Source: Burkholderia anthina (GTDB lineage Bacteria; Pseudomonadota; Gammaproteobacteria; Burkholderiales; Burkholderiaceae). Taken from it: a stretch of DNA of 64,000 bases. A model generated the notes under the pieces. That model did not search any database. It was not told the DNA's origin and saw only the letters and a program-made list of their open reading frames with translations. This document shows, piece after piece, positions 48,376 to 58,699 of the stretch. The DNA is taken from NCBI RefSeq assembly GCF_902498995.1, contig NZ_CABVLY010000016.1, positions 62,001-126,000 on the forward strand, given 5' to 3'. Made by a program: the position numbers and the translations under genes. Each line of letters opens with the position of its first letter. The stretch's first letter is position 1.

Positions 48376-50703
48376 TCAAGCCTTCAGATACTGCTCGCGC
48401 GCGCCGAGCCAGCGTGCGAGATGCTGCGTGACGATGTCGGGATACGCGGCAATCAGCCGCGACGCGGCATCGCGGGCCGGGTCGATCAGCCAGCCATCGG
48501 TTTCGAGGTTCGCGAAGCGCAGCATCGCCGCGCCCGACTGGCGCGCGCCGAGGAATTCGCCGGGGCCGCGGATTTCGAGGTCGCGCCGCGCGATCTCGAA
48601 GCCGTCGGTCGTCTCGCGCATCGTCTTCAGCCGTTCGCGGCCCGTGAGCGACAGCGGGCCGGTGTACAGCAGCACGCACACCGACGCCGCGGTGCCACGC
48701 CCGACGCGGCCGCGCAACTGGTGCAGCTGCGCGAGGCCGAAGCGCTCCGCGTGCTCGATCACCATCAACGATGCGTTCGGCACGTCGACGCCGACTTCGA
48801 TCACGGTCGTCGCGACCAGCAGCTGGACCTCGTTGCGCGTGAACGCTTCCATCACGGCCGCCTTGTCGGCCGGCGACAAGCGGCCGTGCACGAGGCCGAC
48901 CTTCAGTTCGGGCAGCGCGGCGGCCAGCGTCTCGTAGGTCTCGACGGCGGTCTGCAGCTGCAGCGTCTCGCTCTCCTCGATCAACGGACACACCCAGTAC
49001 ACCTGGCGGCCGGTCAGCGCGGCTTCGTGCACGCGGGCGATCACCTCGTCGCGCCGCGCGTCGCCGACGAGGCGCGTCAGCACCGGCGTGCGGCCCGGCG
49101 GCAGCTCGTCGATCGTCGACACCTCGAGATCCGCGTAATACGTCATCGCGAGCGTGCGCGGAATCGGCGTGGCCGACATCATCAGCTGGTGCGGCTGGAA
49201 ATCGCGTGCGCCGTTGGCCGCATTCGCCGCCTTCGCGCGCAGCGCAAGACGCTGCTCGACGCCGAAGCGGTGCTGCTCGTCGACGATCACGAGGCCGAGC
49301 CGCGCGAATTCGACGGTGTCCTGGATGATCGCGTGCGTGCCGATCACGAGCTGGGCGGTGCCGAGCGCCGCGGCCTCGATCGCCGCGCGCTTGTCCTTCG
49401 CCTTCAGGCTGCCCGCGAGCCACGCGACCGTCACGCCGAGCGGCTCGAGCCACGCGCGCAGCTTGCGCGCGTGCTGCTCCGCGAGGATTTCCGTCGGCGC
49501 CATCAGCGCGGCCTGGTAGCCGGCATCGATCGCCTGCGTGGCGGCCAGCGCCGCGACGACCGTCTTGCCGCTGCCGACGTCGCCCTGCAACAGCCGCTGC
49601 ATCGGGTGCGCGAGCGTGAGGTCGTGCGCGATCTCGTCGACGACGCGCGCCTGCGCGCTCGTCAGCGTGAACGGCAGCGCCGCGTAGAGGCGCGTGGTGA
49701 GCGCATCGGCGTCGCTCGCGGCGCGGCGCGGCATCGCGGGCGCGGCGCGCGTGCGGCGCTCCTCGTGGGCGCGCTTGAGCGACAACTGCTGCGCGAGCAG
49801 CTCCTCGAACTTGATGCGGGTCCACGCCGGATGCGAGCCGTCCATCAGCGCGGCTTCGTCCGAATCGACGCCCGGGTGATGCAGGATCCGCACGGCCTGT
49901 TCGAGCGACGGCACGCCGAGCGGCTTCAGGTAGTCGCGCACGATCTCGGGCGGCAGCAGCTCGGGCAGCGGCGTGCGCTCGACCGCATTCTCGATCGCCT
50001 TGCGCAGATACGCCTGCGACACGCCCGCCGTGCTCGGATAGACGGGCGTGAGCACCTGCGGCAACGGCGCGTCGGCTTCGACCACGCGCACCGCCGGATG
50101 CACCATCTCCATCCCGAAGAAGCCGCCGCGCACGTCGCCGCGCACGCGCAGCCGCTGGCCGACGGCCATCTGCTTGACCTGCGAGCCGTAGAAATTCAGG
50201 AAACGCAGCACGAGATGCTCGCCGTCGTCGTCCTGGATCTTCACGACGAGCTGGCGGCGCGGCCGGTACGCGACCTCGTTGTCGAACACGACGCCTTCGG
50301 TCTGCGCGATGCCGCCGGGCAGCAGTTCGCCGATCGGCGTGAGCGTGGTTTCGTCCTCGTAGCGCATCGGCAGATGCAGCACGAGATCGATCGAGCGCGT
50401 GAGGCCGAGCTTCGCGAGCTTGTCGGCGGTCTTCACCGGTTTGTCGGCGGCCGGCTTCTTCTTGCGTTTCGTGCCGGATGCGCCGGACGCGTCCGCTTCG
50501 TCGCCGCCCGCGCCCGGTTCGACGTCGGGCGCGGCGGCGGCCGGCTGCGCGAGCCGCCCGTCGGCGCCGCGCTTCGGGCCGGCGCGACGCGACGCCGCAC
50601 CGCGCTCCCCCGCGCTTCGCGCGGGTGGCGCGGCATCCTCCGCGTCGAACGGATCGGCGGAATCGGCAACGGCGGCAGTAGAACGGCGTGGTGACACAGG
50701 CAT
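48376..50703 (-). CDS. recG: ATP-dependent DNA helicase RecG
   Basis: RecG remodels stalled forks and branched DNA. The 775-aa product has an OB-fold wedge domain (LRFLNFYGSQVKQMAVGQRLRVRGDVRGGFFGMEMVHP), Walker A LLQGDVGSGKTVVAALA, DEQHRFGV (motif II, DEQH), MSATPIPRTLAMT and the C-terminal helicase motif LHQLRGRVGRGTAAS. About 90 low-complexity residues rich in Ala, Arg, Gly and Pro precede the conserved region, more than in E. coli RecG. The chosen ATG at 50703 is the most downstream in-frame Met before that extension, and the true start could be later. Confidence 0.95.
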   Translation of the reverse strand: MPVSPRRSTAAVADSADPFDAEDAAPPARSAGERGAASRRAGPKRGADGRLAQPAAAAPDVEPGAGGDEADASGASGTKRKKKPAADKPVKTADKLAKLGLTRSIDLVLHLPMRYEDETTLTPIGELLPGGIAQTEGVVFDNEVAYRPRRQLVVKIQDDDGEHLVLRFLNFYGSQVKQMAVGQRLRVRGDVRGGFFGMEMVHPAVRVVEADAPLPQVLTPVYPSTAGVSQAYLRKAIENAVERTPLPELLPPEIVRDYLKPLGVPSLEQAVRILHHPGVDSDEAALMDGSHPAWTRIKFEELLAQQLSLKRAHEERRTRAAPAMPRRAASDADALTTRLYAALPFTLTSAQARVVDEIAHDLTLAHPMQRLLQGDVGSGKTVVAALAATQAIDAGYQAALMAPTEILAEQHARKLRAWLEPLGVTVAWLAGSLKAKDKRAAIEAAALGTAQLVIGTHAIIQDTVEFARLGLVIVDEQHRFGVEQRLALRAKAANAANGARDFQPHQLMMSATPIPRTLAMTYYADLEVSTIDELPPGRTPVLTRLVGDARRDEVIARVHEAALTGRQVYWVCPLIEESETLQLQTAVETYETLAAALPELKVGLVHGRLSPADKAAVMEAFTRNEVQLLVATTVIEVGVDVPNASLMVIEHAERFGLAQLHQLRGRVGRGTAASVCVLLYTGPLSLTGRERLKTMRETTDGFEIARRDLEIRGPGEFLGARQSGAAMLRFANLETDGWLIDPARDAASRLIAAYPDIVTQHLARWLGAREQYLKA

Positions 50704-50732
50704 CGGATCGTCTGGGTGCTTCGCAAGGCAAG

Positions 50733-50738
50733 TACAAT
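50733..50738 (+). promoter_or_regulatory. -10 box (TACAAT) upstream of queA
   Basis: TACAAT lies 131 bp before queA in the recG/queA divergent spacer. No -35 match is visible at 17 bp. Confidence 0.35.
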
Positions 50739-50869
50739 AGCGGCTTTCCGTCGTCCGAACGAACGACGCCGGCCAGGCCGCGCATCCCGCCATCATAGCG
50801 GCTCGTGCGCCCCATTTACGCGTTTCCGCCCTGTCGGCGGCGCCCGCCGGCCGTTTCGAACCAGCCCGC

Positions 50870-51937
50870 ATGTTCACGCTTTCCGATTTCGATTTCAATC
50901 TGCCGCCCGAGCTGATTGCGCAAACCGCGCTGCCCGATCGCACCGCGAGCCGCCTGCTCGACGTGGATCGCGCCGTCGAGCCCGCGCGCCTCGTCGACCG
51001 CCATTTCGCCGAGCTGCCGTCGTGCATCTCGCCCGGCGACCTGCTCGTCTTCAACGATACCAAGGTGCTGAAGGCCCGCTTCTTCGGCCAGAAGGCCAGC
51101 GGCGGCAAGATCGAGGTGCTGATCGAGCGCGTGACCGGCACGCACACGGCGCTCGCGCAGATCCGCGCGAGCAAGTCGCCCGGCGCCGGCACGACGCTGC
51201 GCCTCGCCGACGCGTTCGACGTGACGGTCGGCGAGCGTGTCGAGCCGTTCTTCACGCTGCACTTCCCCGAGCCGTGCCTCACGCTGATCGAGCAGCACGG
51301 CCGCCTGCCGCTGCCGCCGTACATTGCGCACGACGCCGACGCGAACGACGAGACACGCTACCAGACGGTCTATGCGAGCAACCCGGGCGCGGTCGCCGCG
51401 CCCACGGCCGGGCTCCATTTCGACCAGCCGCTGCTGGAGCAGCTCGACGCGATGGGCGTCGAGCGCGCGACGCTCACGCTGCACGTGGGCGCCGGCACGT
51501 TCCAGCCGGTGCGCGTCGAGAACATCGGCGAGCACAAGATGCACAGCGAGTGGTACGACCTGCCGCAGTCGCTCGTCGACAAGATCGCCGCGACCCGCGC
51601 GCGCGGCGGCAACGTGATCGCGGTCGGCACGACGTCGATGCGCGCGCTCGAAGCCGCGGCGCGCAGCGCCGGCGAAGCGGGCCGCCCGCTCGCGGCGACG
51701 CAGGCCGAGACCGACATCTTCATCACGCCCGGCTACCGTTTCCGCGTGGTCGACCGGCTCGTCACGAACTTCCACCTGCCGAAGTCGACGCTGCTGATGC
51801 TGGTGTCCGCGTTCGCGGGCGTCGAGACGATCCGCGCCGCCTACCGGCACGCAATCGACGCGCGCTACCGCTTCTTCAGCTACGGCGACGCGATGCTGCT
51901 CACGCGGCGCGACACGCCGGAGGCGCCGCGCGCGTAA
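50870..51937 (+). CDS. queA: S-adenosylmethionine:tRNA ribosyltransferase-isomerase
   Basis: QueA adds the epoxycyclopentane group from SAM in queuosine synthesis on tRNA. The 355-aa product has [53 protein letters not shown] and [18 protein letters not shown], all family hallmarks. tgt, which acts just before it in the pathway, follows 177 bp later. The order queA-tgt-yajC-secDF is widely conserved. Confidence 0.98.
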   Translation: MFTLSDFDFNLPPELIAQTALPDRTASRLLDVDRAVEPARLVDRHFAELPSCISPGDLLVFNDTKVLKARFFGQKASGGKIEVLIERVTGTHTALAQIRASKSPGAGTTLRLADAFDVTVGERVEPFFTLHFPEPCLTLIEQHGRLPLPPYIAHDADANDETRYQTVYASNPGAVAAPTAGLHFDQPLLEQLDAMGVERATLTLHVGAGTFQPVRVENIGEHKMHSEWYDLPQSLVDKIAATRARGGNVIAVGTTSMRALEAAARSAGEAGRPLAATQAETDIFITPGYRFRVVDRLVTNFHLPKSTLLMLVSAFAGVETIRAAYRHAIDARYRFFSYGDAMLLTRRDTPEAPRA

Positions 51938-53302
<1,365 letters not shown>

Positions 53303-53495
53303 CGGGCCGGCTGCCCGCGGCTCGCGCGGCGGTCCGCCACATAGGACGCGTACTAAATAATGCGTTCCACGTGCCGGTCACGACCGCCAAATATTACAAT
53401 TGCCTTTCCAAACGCGTCGCGACGGTGCCGGTTCGCGCTTTAACAGCTTGATCCGAAAGCGCATTTGCCACGCCGTTTGCACATGGGGCCGGTGG

Positions 53496-53501
53496 TAGAA
53501 T
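53496..53501 (+). promoter_or_regulatory. -10 box (TAGAAT) upstream of yajC
   Basis: TAGAAT lies 41 bp before yajC. TTGCAC at 53477-53482 is only 13 bp away, too close for a standard -35. Confidence 0.35.
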
Positions 53502-53542
53502 AACCGGCTTATTTTTCGATCTTCCCCTACGGAGAGACCAAC

Positions 53543-53866
53543 GTGCCGTTCATTTCCAATGCCTTCGCGCAAGGTGCCGGTGGCGCCGAATCGAGCCTGA
53601 TGAGCTTCCTGCCGCTCATCCTGATGTTCGCGGTGCTGTACTTCATCATGATTCGTCCGCAGATGAAGCGCCAGAAGGAACACCGCAACATGCTCGCGGC
53701 CATGGCGAAGGGCGACGAAGTCGTCACGAGCGGCGGCCTCGTCGGCAAGGTGACGAAGGTCACCGAAGGCTACATCGGCGTCGAAATCGCCGAAGGCACC
53801 GAAATCACCGTGCAGAAGGCTGCCGTCACGACCATTCTGCCGAAGGGCACGATCAAGTCGCTGTAA
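53543..53866 (+). CDS. yajC: Preprotein translocase subunit YajC
   Basis: YajC is a small inner-membrane partner of SecDF. The 107-aa product has one membrane helix (residues about 18-38, LMSFLPLILMFAVLYFIMI) followed by the conserved RPQMKRQKEHRNMLAAMAKGDEVVTSGG. It starts at GTG 53543 behind GGAGAGACC, a good ribosome site. Confidence 0.97.
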   Translation: MPFISNAFAQGAGGAESSLMSFLPLILMFAVLYFIMIRPQMKRQKEHRNMLAAMAKGDEVVTSGGLVGKVTKVTEGYIGVEIAEGTEITVQKAAVTTILPKGTIKSL

Positions 53867-53878
53867 GGCTTTCACCGA

Positions 53879-53937
53879 GCGTCCGGCTCCCCGCGCCGTG
53901 TCTGCCTGAGAGAGCAGGCCGCCGCGGCGCCGGACGC
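53879..53937 (+). other. Long imperfect hairpin between yajC and secD
   Basis: GCGTCCGGC pairs with GCCGGACGC across 41 nt that contain an inner CTGC...GCAG stem and CCGCG/CGCGG pairing. No T tract follows. It fills most of the 106-bp gap and may tune secD expression or mRNA stability. Confidence 0.4.
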
Positions 53938-53972
53938 GACGCTTTCACGCCAACCACCCGTTCGGCCCCCTC

Positions 53973-55994
53973 ATGAATCGTTACCCACTCTGGAAATATG
54001 TCGTGATGGTCGTGGCGCTCGCCATCGGCTTTCTGTACACATTGCCCAACTTCTTCGGCGAAGCGCCGGCGGTGCAGGTGTCGAGCGGCAAGGCCACGGT
54101 CAAGCTCGACTCGACCACGCTGACCCAGGTCGAATCCGCGCTCGCGTCCGGGCAGATCAAGCCGGACGACATCACCTTCGAGAACACCGCGTCCAACGCG
54201 AACATCCGCGTGCGCGTGAAGGACACCGATACGCAGATGCGCGTCAAGGATCTGCTGCAGAAAGCGCTGAACGCCGACCCGAACGATCCGCAGTACGTCG
54301 TCGCACTGAACCTGCAGAGCGCGTCGCCGCGCTGGCTGACCGCACTGCACGCGCTGCCGATGTATCTCGGCCTCGACCTGCGCGGCGGTGTGCACTTCCT
54401 GCTCCAGGTCGACATGACGGGCGCGCTCACGAAGAAGCTCGACTCCGACGCGTCCGACGCCCGCACGCTGCTGCGTGACAAGAACATCCGCGACGGCGGC
54501 GTGAGCCGCGTCGACCAGTCCGTCGTCGTCAACTTCAGCGACCCGCAAACGGCCGACGACGCCCGCAAGGTGCTCGCCGCATCGGTCACCGAACTCCAAT
54601 GGGCGACGCAGCCCGGCGGCGGCGGCACGCAAGTCGTCGGCACGTTCACGCCGGCCGTGCAGAAAGCCGTCGAAGACGCCGCGCTCAAGCAGAACCTGAC
54701 GACGCTCCACAACCGCGTGAACGAACTCGGCGTGTCCGAGCCGATCCTGCAGCAGCAAGGCAACGACCGCATCGTCGTCGAACTGCCGGGCGTGCAGGAC
54801 ACCGCGAAGGCGAAGGACATCATCGGCCGTACGGCCACGCTCGAAGCGCGTCTCGCCGACCCGCTCAACACCCACCCGAACCCGAACGACCCGGTGCCGC
54901 CGGGCGACGAGCTGTTCACGCAGGGCAACCAGGTGCCCGTGCTGCTGAAGAAGGACGTGATCTTCACCGGCGACCGCATCATCGATGCGTCGGCCGGCTT
55001 CGACGAACACCAGCGTCCGTCGGTCAACATCCGCCTCGACTCGGCCGGCGGCCGCGCCGTGCGCTCGGTGTCGCGCGACAACATCGGCAAGCCGATGGCG
55101 ATGGTGCTGTTCGAGAAGGGCAAGGGCGAAGTGCTGACGGTCGCGACGATCCAGTCGGAACTCGGCGACCGCTTCCAGATCACGGGCCAGCCGACGCCGC
55201 AGGCCGCCGCCGACCTCGCGCTGCTGCTGCGCGCCGGTTCGCTCGCCGCGCCGATGGACATCATCGAGGAACGCACGATCGGCCCGAGCCTCGGCGCGGA
55301 CAACATCAAGATGGGCGTCCACTCGGTGATCTGGGGCTTCTGCGCGATCGCCGTGTTCATGATCGCGTACTACATGCTGTTCGGCGTGGTTTCGGTGATC
55401 GGCCTGTCGGTGAACCTGCTGCTGCTCGTCGCGGTGCTGTCGCTGATGCAGGCGACGCTGACGCTGCCGGGTATCGCGGCAATCGCGCTCGCGCTCGGTA
55501 TGGCGATCGACTCGAACGTGCTGATCAACGAGCGCGTGCGTGAGGAACTGCGCGCGGGCCAGCCGCCGCAGCTCGCGATCCAGGCCGGCTACGCGCATGC
55601 GTGGGCGACGATTCTCGACTCGAACGTCACGACGCTGATCGCCGGCCTCGCGCTGCTCGCATTCGGCTCGGGCCCGGTTCGCGCGTTCGCGATCGTGCAC
55701 TGCCTCGGCATCCTGACGTCGATGTTCTCCGCCGTGTTCTTCTCGCGCGGGATCATCAACCTCTGGTACGGCGGCCGCAAGAAGCTGAAGTCGCTCGCGA
55801 TCGGCCAGGTGTGGAAGCCGGAAGGCGCCGCCGCCGGCGCATCGTTCGCCGCGGCGGACGAATCGACCGACACGGCACGCGCCGCGAAGCTCGCCGCTCC
55901 GGCGAAGGGCAACGCGCCGCGCGCCGGCAAGCCGCAGCTGCGCAACCGTGCGCAGCAAGGCGTGTCGCCGAAGAAACCGGGCTCGACCCAATAA
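53973..55994 (+). CDS. secD: Protein translocase subunit SecD
   Basis: SecD with SecF uses proton motive force to pull secreted proteins through SecYEG. The 673-aa product has one N-terminal membrane helix (YPLWKYVVMVVALAIGFLYTL), a large periplasmic domain with LGLDLRGGVHFLLQVD, and a C-terminal RND-like membrane domain with TLPGIAAIALALGMAIDSNVLINERVREE. The Ala/Lys/Arg tail after the last helix is longer than in E. coli. secF follows 18 bp later. Confidence 0.97.
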   Translation: MNRYPLWKYVVMVVALAIGFLYTLPNFFGEAPAVQVSSGKATVKLDSTTLTQVESALASGQIKPDDITFENTASNANIRVRVKDTDTQMRVKDLLQKALNADPNDPQYVVALNLQSASPRWLTALHALPMYLGLDLRGGVHFLLQVDMTGALTKKLDSDASDARTLLRDKNIRDGGVSRVDQSVVVNFSDPQTADDARKVLAASVTELQWATQPGGGGTQVVGTFTPAVQKAVEDAALKQNLTTLHNRVNELGVSEPILQQQGNDRIVVELPGVQDTAKAKDIIGRTATLEARLADPLNTHPNPNDPVPPGDELFTQGNQVPVLLKKDVIFTGDRIIDASAGFDEHQRPSVNIRLDSAGGRAVRSVSRDNIGKPMAMVLFEKGKGEVLTVATIQSELGDRFQITGQPTPQAAADLALLLRAGSLAAPMDIIEERTIGPSLGADNIKMGVHSVIWGFCAIAVFMIAYYMLFGVVSVIGLSVNLLLLVAVLSLMQATLTLPGIAAIALALGMAIDSNVLINERVREELRAGQPPQLAIQAGYAHAWATILDSNVTTLIAGLALLAFGSGPVRAFAIVHCLGILTSMFSAVFFSRGIINLWYGGRKKLKSLAIGQVWKPEGAAAGASFAAADESTDTARAAKLAAPAKGNAPRAGKPQLRNRAQQGVSPKKPGSTQ

Positions 55995-56012
55995 GGCCCC
56001 GGAGAACAAGCC

Positions 56013-56963
56013 ATGGAATTTTTCCGCATCCGTAAAGACATTCCGTTCATGCGGCACGCGCTGGTGTTCAACGTGATCTCGCTGGTCACGTTCCTCGCCG
56101 CCGTGTTCTTCCTGTTCCACCGCGGGCTGCACCTGTCCGTCGAATTCACCGGCGGTACGGTGATCGAGGTGCAGTACCCGCAGGCCGCGCAGCTCGAACC
56201 CGTGCGCGATACGCTCGGCAAGCTCGGCTACGCCGATGCGCAGGTGCAGAGCTTCGGCACGTCGCGCAACGTGCTGATCCGCCTGCAGCTGAAGCAGGGC
56301 CTCACGTCCGCGCAGCAGAGCGACCAGGTGATGAGCGCGCTGAAGGCGCAGAGCCCGGACGTCACGTTGCAGCGCGTCGAGTTCGTCGGCCCGCAGGTCG
56401 GTCGGGAACTCGCGACCGACGGCCTGCTCGCGCTCGCGTGCGTCGTGATCGGCATCGTGATCTACCTGTCGTTCCGCTTCGAATGGAAGTATGCGGTCGC
56501 CGGCGTGATCGCCAACCTGCACGACGTCGTGATCATTCTCGGCTTCTTCGCGTTCTTCCAGTGGGAGTTCTCGCTGGCGGTGCTCGCGGCGGTCCTCGCG
56601 GTGCTCGGCTACTCGGTCAACGAGTCGGTCGTCATCTTCGACCGGATCCGCGAAACGTTCCGCCGCGAACGCAAGATGAACGTGCAGGAAGTGATCAACC
56701 ACGCGATCACGACCACGATGTCGCGTACGATCATCACGCACACGTCGACGGAAATGATGGTGCTGTCGATGTTCTTCTTCGGCGGCCCGACGCTGCACTA
56801 CTTCGCACTCGCGCTGACGGTCGGCATCATGTTCGGTATCTACTCGTCGGTGTTCGTCGCGGGCTCGCTCGCGATGTGGCTCGGCATCAAGCGCGAAGAC
56901 CTGCTCAAGGAAAAGAAGGCCGCGCACGATCCGGACGATCCGAACGCGGGCGCGCAGGTTTAA
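56013..56963 (+). CDS. secF: Protein translocase subunit SecF
   Basis: SecF is the partner of SecD. The 316-aa product has an N-terminal helix (FNVISLVTFLAAVFFLF), the Sec_GG segment HLSVEFTGGTVIEV and five C-terminal helices with AVLGYSVNESVVIFDRIRE and SRTIITHTSTEMMVLSMFFFGG. GGAGAACAAGCC precedes the ATG. A terminator follows. Confidence 0.98.
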   Translation: MEFFRIRKDIPFMRHALVFNVISLVTFLAAVFFLFHRGLHLSVEFTGGTVIEVQYPQAAQLEPVRDTLGKLGYADAQVQSFGTSRNVLIRLQLKQGLTSAQQSDQVMSALKAQSPDVTLQRVEFVGPQVGRELATDGLLALACVVIGIVIYLSFRFEWKYAVAGVIANLHDVVIILGFFAFFQWEFSLAVLAAVLAVLGYSVNESVVIFDRIRETFRRERKMNVQEVINHAITTTMSRTIITHTSTEMMVLSMFFFGGPTLHYFALALTVGIMFGIYSSVFVAGSLAMWLGIKREDLLKEKKAAHDPDDPNAGAQV

Positions 56964-56990
56964 GCGCCGCGCCGTTTCGACGGATACCCG

Positions 56991-57022
56991 AAGGCCGGTC
57001 CCTCGCGGACCGGCCTTTTTTT
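56991..57022 (+). terminator. Intrinsic terminator of the yajC-secDF operon
   Basis: AAGGCCGGTCC, loop CTCGC and the complement form an 11-bp stem ending in a run of seven Ts. Confidence 0.92.
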
Positions 57023-57076
57023 CATGCGCGCGCCGCGGCCCGCTGCCCCCCGGGCGCGACGGCACGGGCCGTCGGC

Positions 57077-57082
57077 TACAAT
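57077..57082 (+). promoter_or_regulatory. -10 box (TACAAT) upstream of the S41 protease gene
   Basis: TACAAT lies 44 bp before the start codon. A convincing -35 is not seen. Confidence 0.35.
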
Positions 57083-57126
57083 CGCATGAGCCTCCCGCCC
57101 CGCCACCCGTCGAAGCCGCGGTCCTC

Positions 57127-58680
57127 ATGATGCCTGCCACACGTGTCGTTCGTCGCATCGTCGCCTGGAGTACCGGTGCCGCCGCAGCGGCTGCGTTCGT
57201 TGCATGCGCATCGGCTGCCCGCGCGCAATCCGCGTCCGCACCCGCCGCCGCCCTGCCTCCCGCTTCCCCGCCTGCTGCCGCGTCGCAACCGTCGCCCTGC
57301 CCGCCCGACTGGGAACCGCAGCTCTGCGAACTGAAAGCCGCCGTCGAGGTGCTGAAGAAGCAGCACCTGACCGACGTCGACATCGGCGCGTTGCTCGACG
57401 CCACCGTGCACGACGGGATCAAGACGCTGCCGTACGCGCGCTTCTTCAACGCCGAGGAGCACCGGCAACAGCGCGAAGACGAGCGCCGCGCGCGCGACGG
57501 CACGCCGGGCATCGGCATCGTGTTCGAGACGCGGCCCGACGGACTGCACATCATCGACGTGATCCCCGATGCGCCCGCCGAGCAGGCCGGCGTGCGGCCC
57601 GACGATCTCGTCGTCGCGATGAACGGCCGAAGCGTGGTCGGCATCGACAGCAGCGAAGTCGTGAAGCTCGCGAAGGGCGACGCGGGCGTGCCGCTGACGC
57701 TCACGGTCCGGCGCGGCCCGGACGCTGCCACGCTGACCTTCGCGCCGGTGCGCGCGATCGTCAGGCCGCATCCGGCGACCGCGAAGCGGCTCGACGGCGA
57801 TATCCTCTATACGCGGCTGTCGAGCTTCCCGGAGCCCGCGGTCGGCAGCTACATCGACGCAGTGCAGGCCGCGCGCCGCGCGGGGCCGCCGGTGAAAGGC
57901 GTGATCCTCGACCTGCGCATCAACGGCGGCGGCGCGCTGAATGCGGCGATCGGCATCACCGCGCTGTTCGCCGGACGCGACCGCACCGCGATGGTGACGC
58001 TCGAACGCGACGGGACGAAACGCCGCCGCTTCACGACCAACTGGCCCGACTACGAGCTGCCGGTAATGCACGGCCAGGATCCGCTCGCGCCGCTGCAGGC
58101 CGACGACTGGTGGCGTACCGTGCCGCTCGTCGTGCTCGTCGACGGCCAGAGCGCCTCGGCCGCCGAAGCGACCGCGGCCGCACTGAAGGATCTCGGCCGC
58201 GCGCGGCTGCTCGGGATGCCGACCTACGGGAAGGGGCTGGCGCAGACGGGCGTCGACCTGATCGACGGCACGCGGCTCAATTTCACGTTCGCGCGCAACC
58301 TGCGGCCGAACGGCTGCCCGATGGACGGCTACGGTGTCGTACCCGACTGGCTCGTGCCGCCGCGCCGCGACGCGGACGTCGACGGCGTGCTGCTGTGGTA
58401 CCGGGAAGTCGATCTCGCCCGCGCGCCGTATGCGGACCGGCTGGCGCCCGATCCGTTCGCGCAGGTGCGCACGGCGCGGCAAAAGCTGCGCGACGAGCGA
58501 ACGCGCGCGAAGGTCGATACGTCGAAGAGCGCGGCGCTGCCGCAGCGCGAATTCGGCACGGCCGCCGACTGGCAGTTGCGGCAGGCGCTCGCGGCACTCG
58601 CCGGCGGGCCCGTGCAGACCATCGACGCGCCCGCGCAACTGATGCCGGCGCGGCCGGTCTGCGAGCGCGGCGACGGCTGA
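57127..58680 (+). CDS. S41 family C-terminal processing peptidase with PDZ domain
   Basis: A 517-aa secreted protease. A signal peptide with an Ala-rich core ends near ASAARA-QS and is followed by a Pro/Ala linker and a short Cys-containing segment. The PDZ domain is at about residues 125-210 (GIGIVFETRPDGLHIIDVIPD). The tail-specific protease domain has GVILDLRINGGGALNAAIG and the catalytic Ser in VDGQSASAAEATAAALKD, with Lys in MPTYGKGLAQTGVDL. It resembles CtpA-type periplasmic proteases. Its substrate is unknown. It is monocistronic after the secF terminator and meets the MFS gene tail to tail. Confidence 0.9.
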   Translation: MMPATRVVRRIVAWSTGAAAAAAFVACASAARAQSASAPAAALPPASPPAAASQPSPCPPDWEPQLCELKAAVEVLKKQHLTDVDIGALLDATVHDGIKTLPYARFFNAEEHRQQREDERRARDGTPGIGIVFETRPDGLHIIDVIPDAPAEQAGVRPDDLVVAMNGRSVVGIDSSEVVKLAKGDAGVPLTLTVRRGPDAATLTFAPVRAIVRPHPATAKRLDGDILYTRLSSFPEPAVGSYIDAVQAARRAGPPVKGVILDLRINGGGALNAAIGITALFAGRDRTAMVTLERDGTKRRRFTTNWPDYELPVMHGQDPLAPLQADDWWRTVPLVVLVDGQSASAAEATAAALKDLGRARLLGMPTYGKGLAQTGVDLIDGTRLNFTFARNLRPNGCPMDGYGVVPDWLVPPRRDADVDGVLLWYREVDLARAPYADRLAPDPFAQVRTARQKLRDERTRAKVDTSKSAALPQREFGTAADWQLRQALAALAGGPVQTIDAPAQLMPARPVCERGDG

Positions 58681-58699
58681 CGCGCCGCCGCGCGCCCGC

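Noticed and set aside
53465..53501. TTGCCA or TTGCAC paired with TAGAAT as a full yajC promoter
   Set aside because: The spacers are 25 and 13 bp. Only the -10 box was kept.
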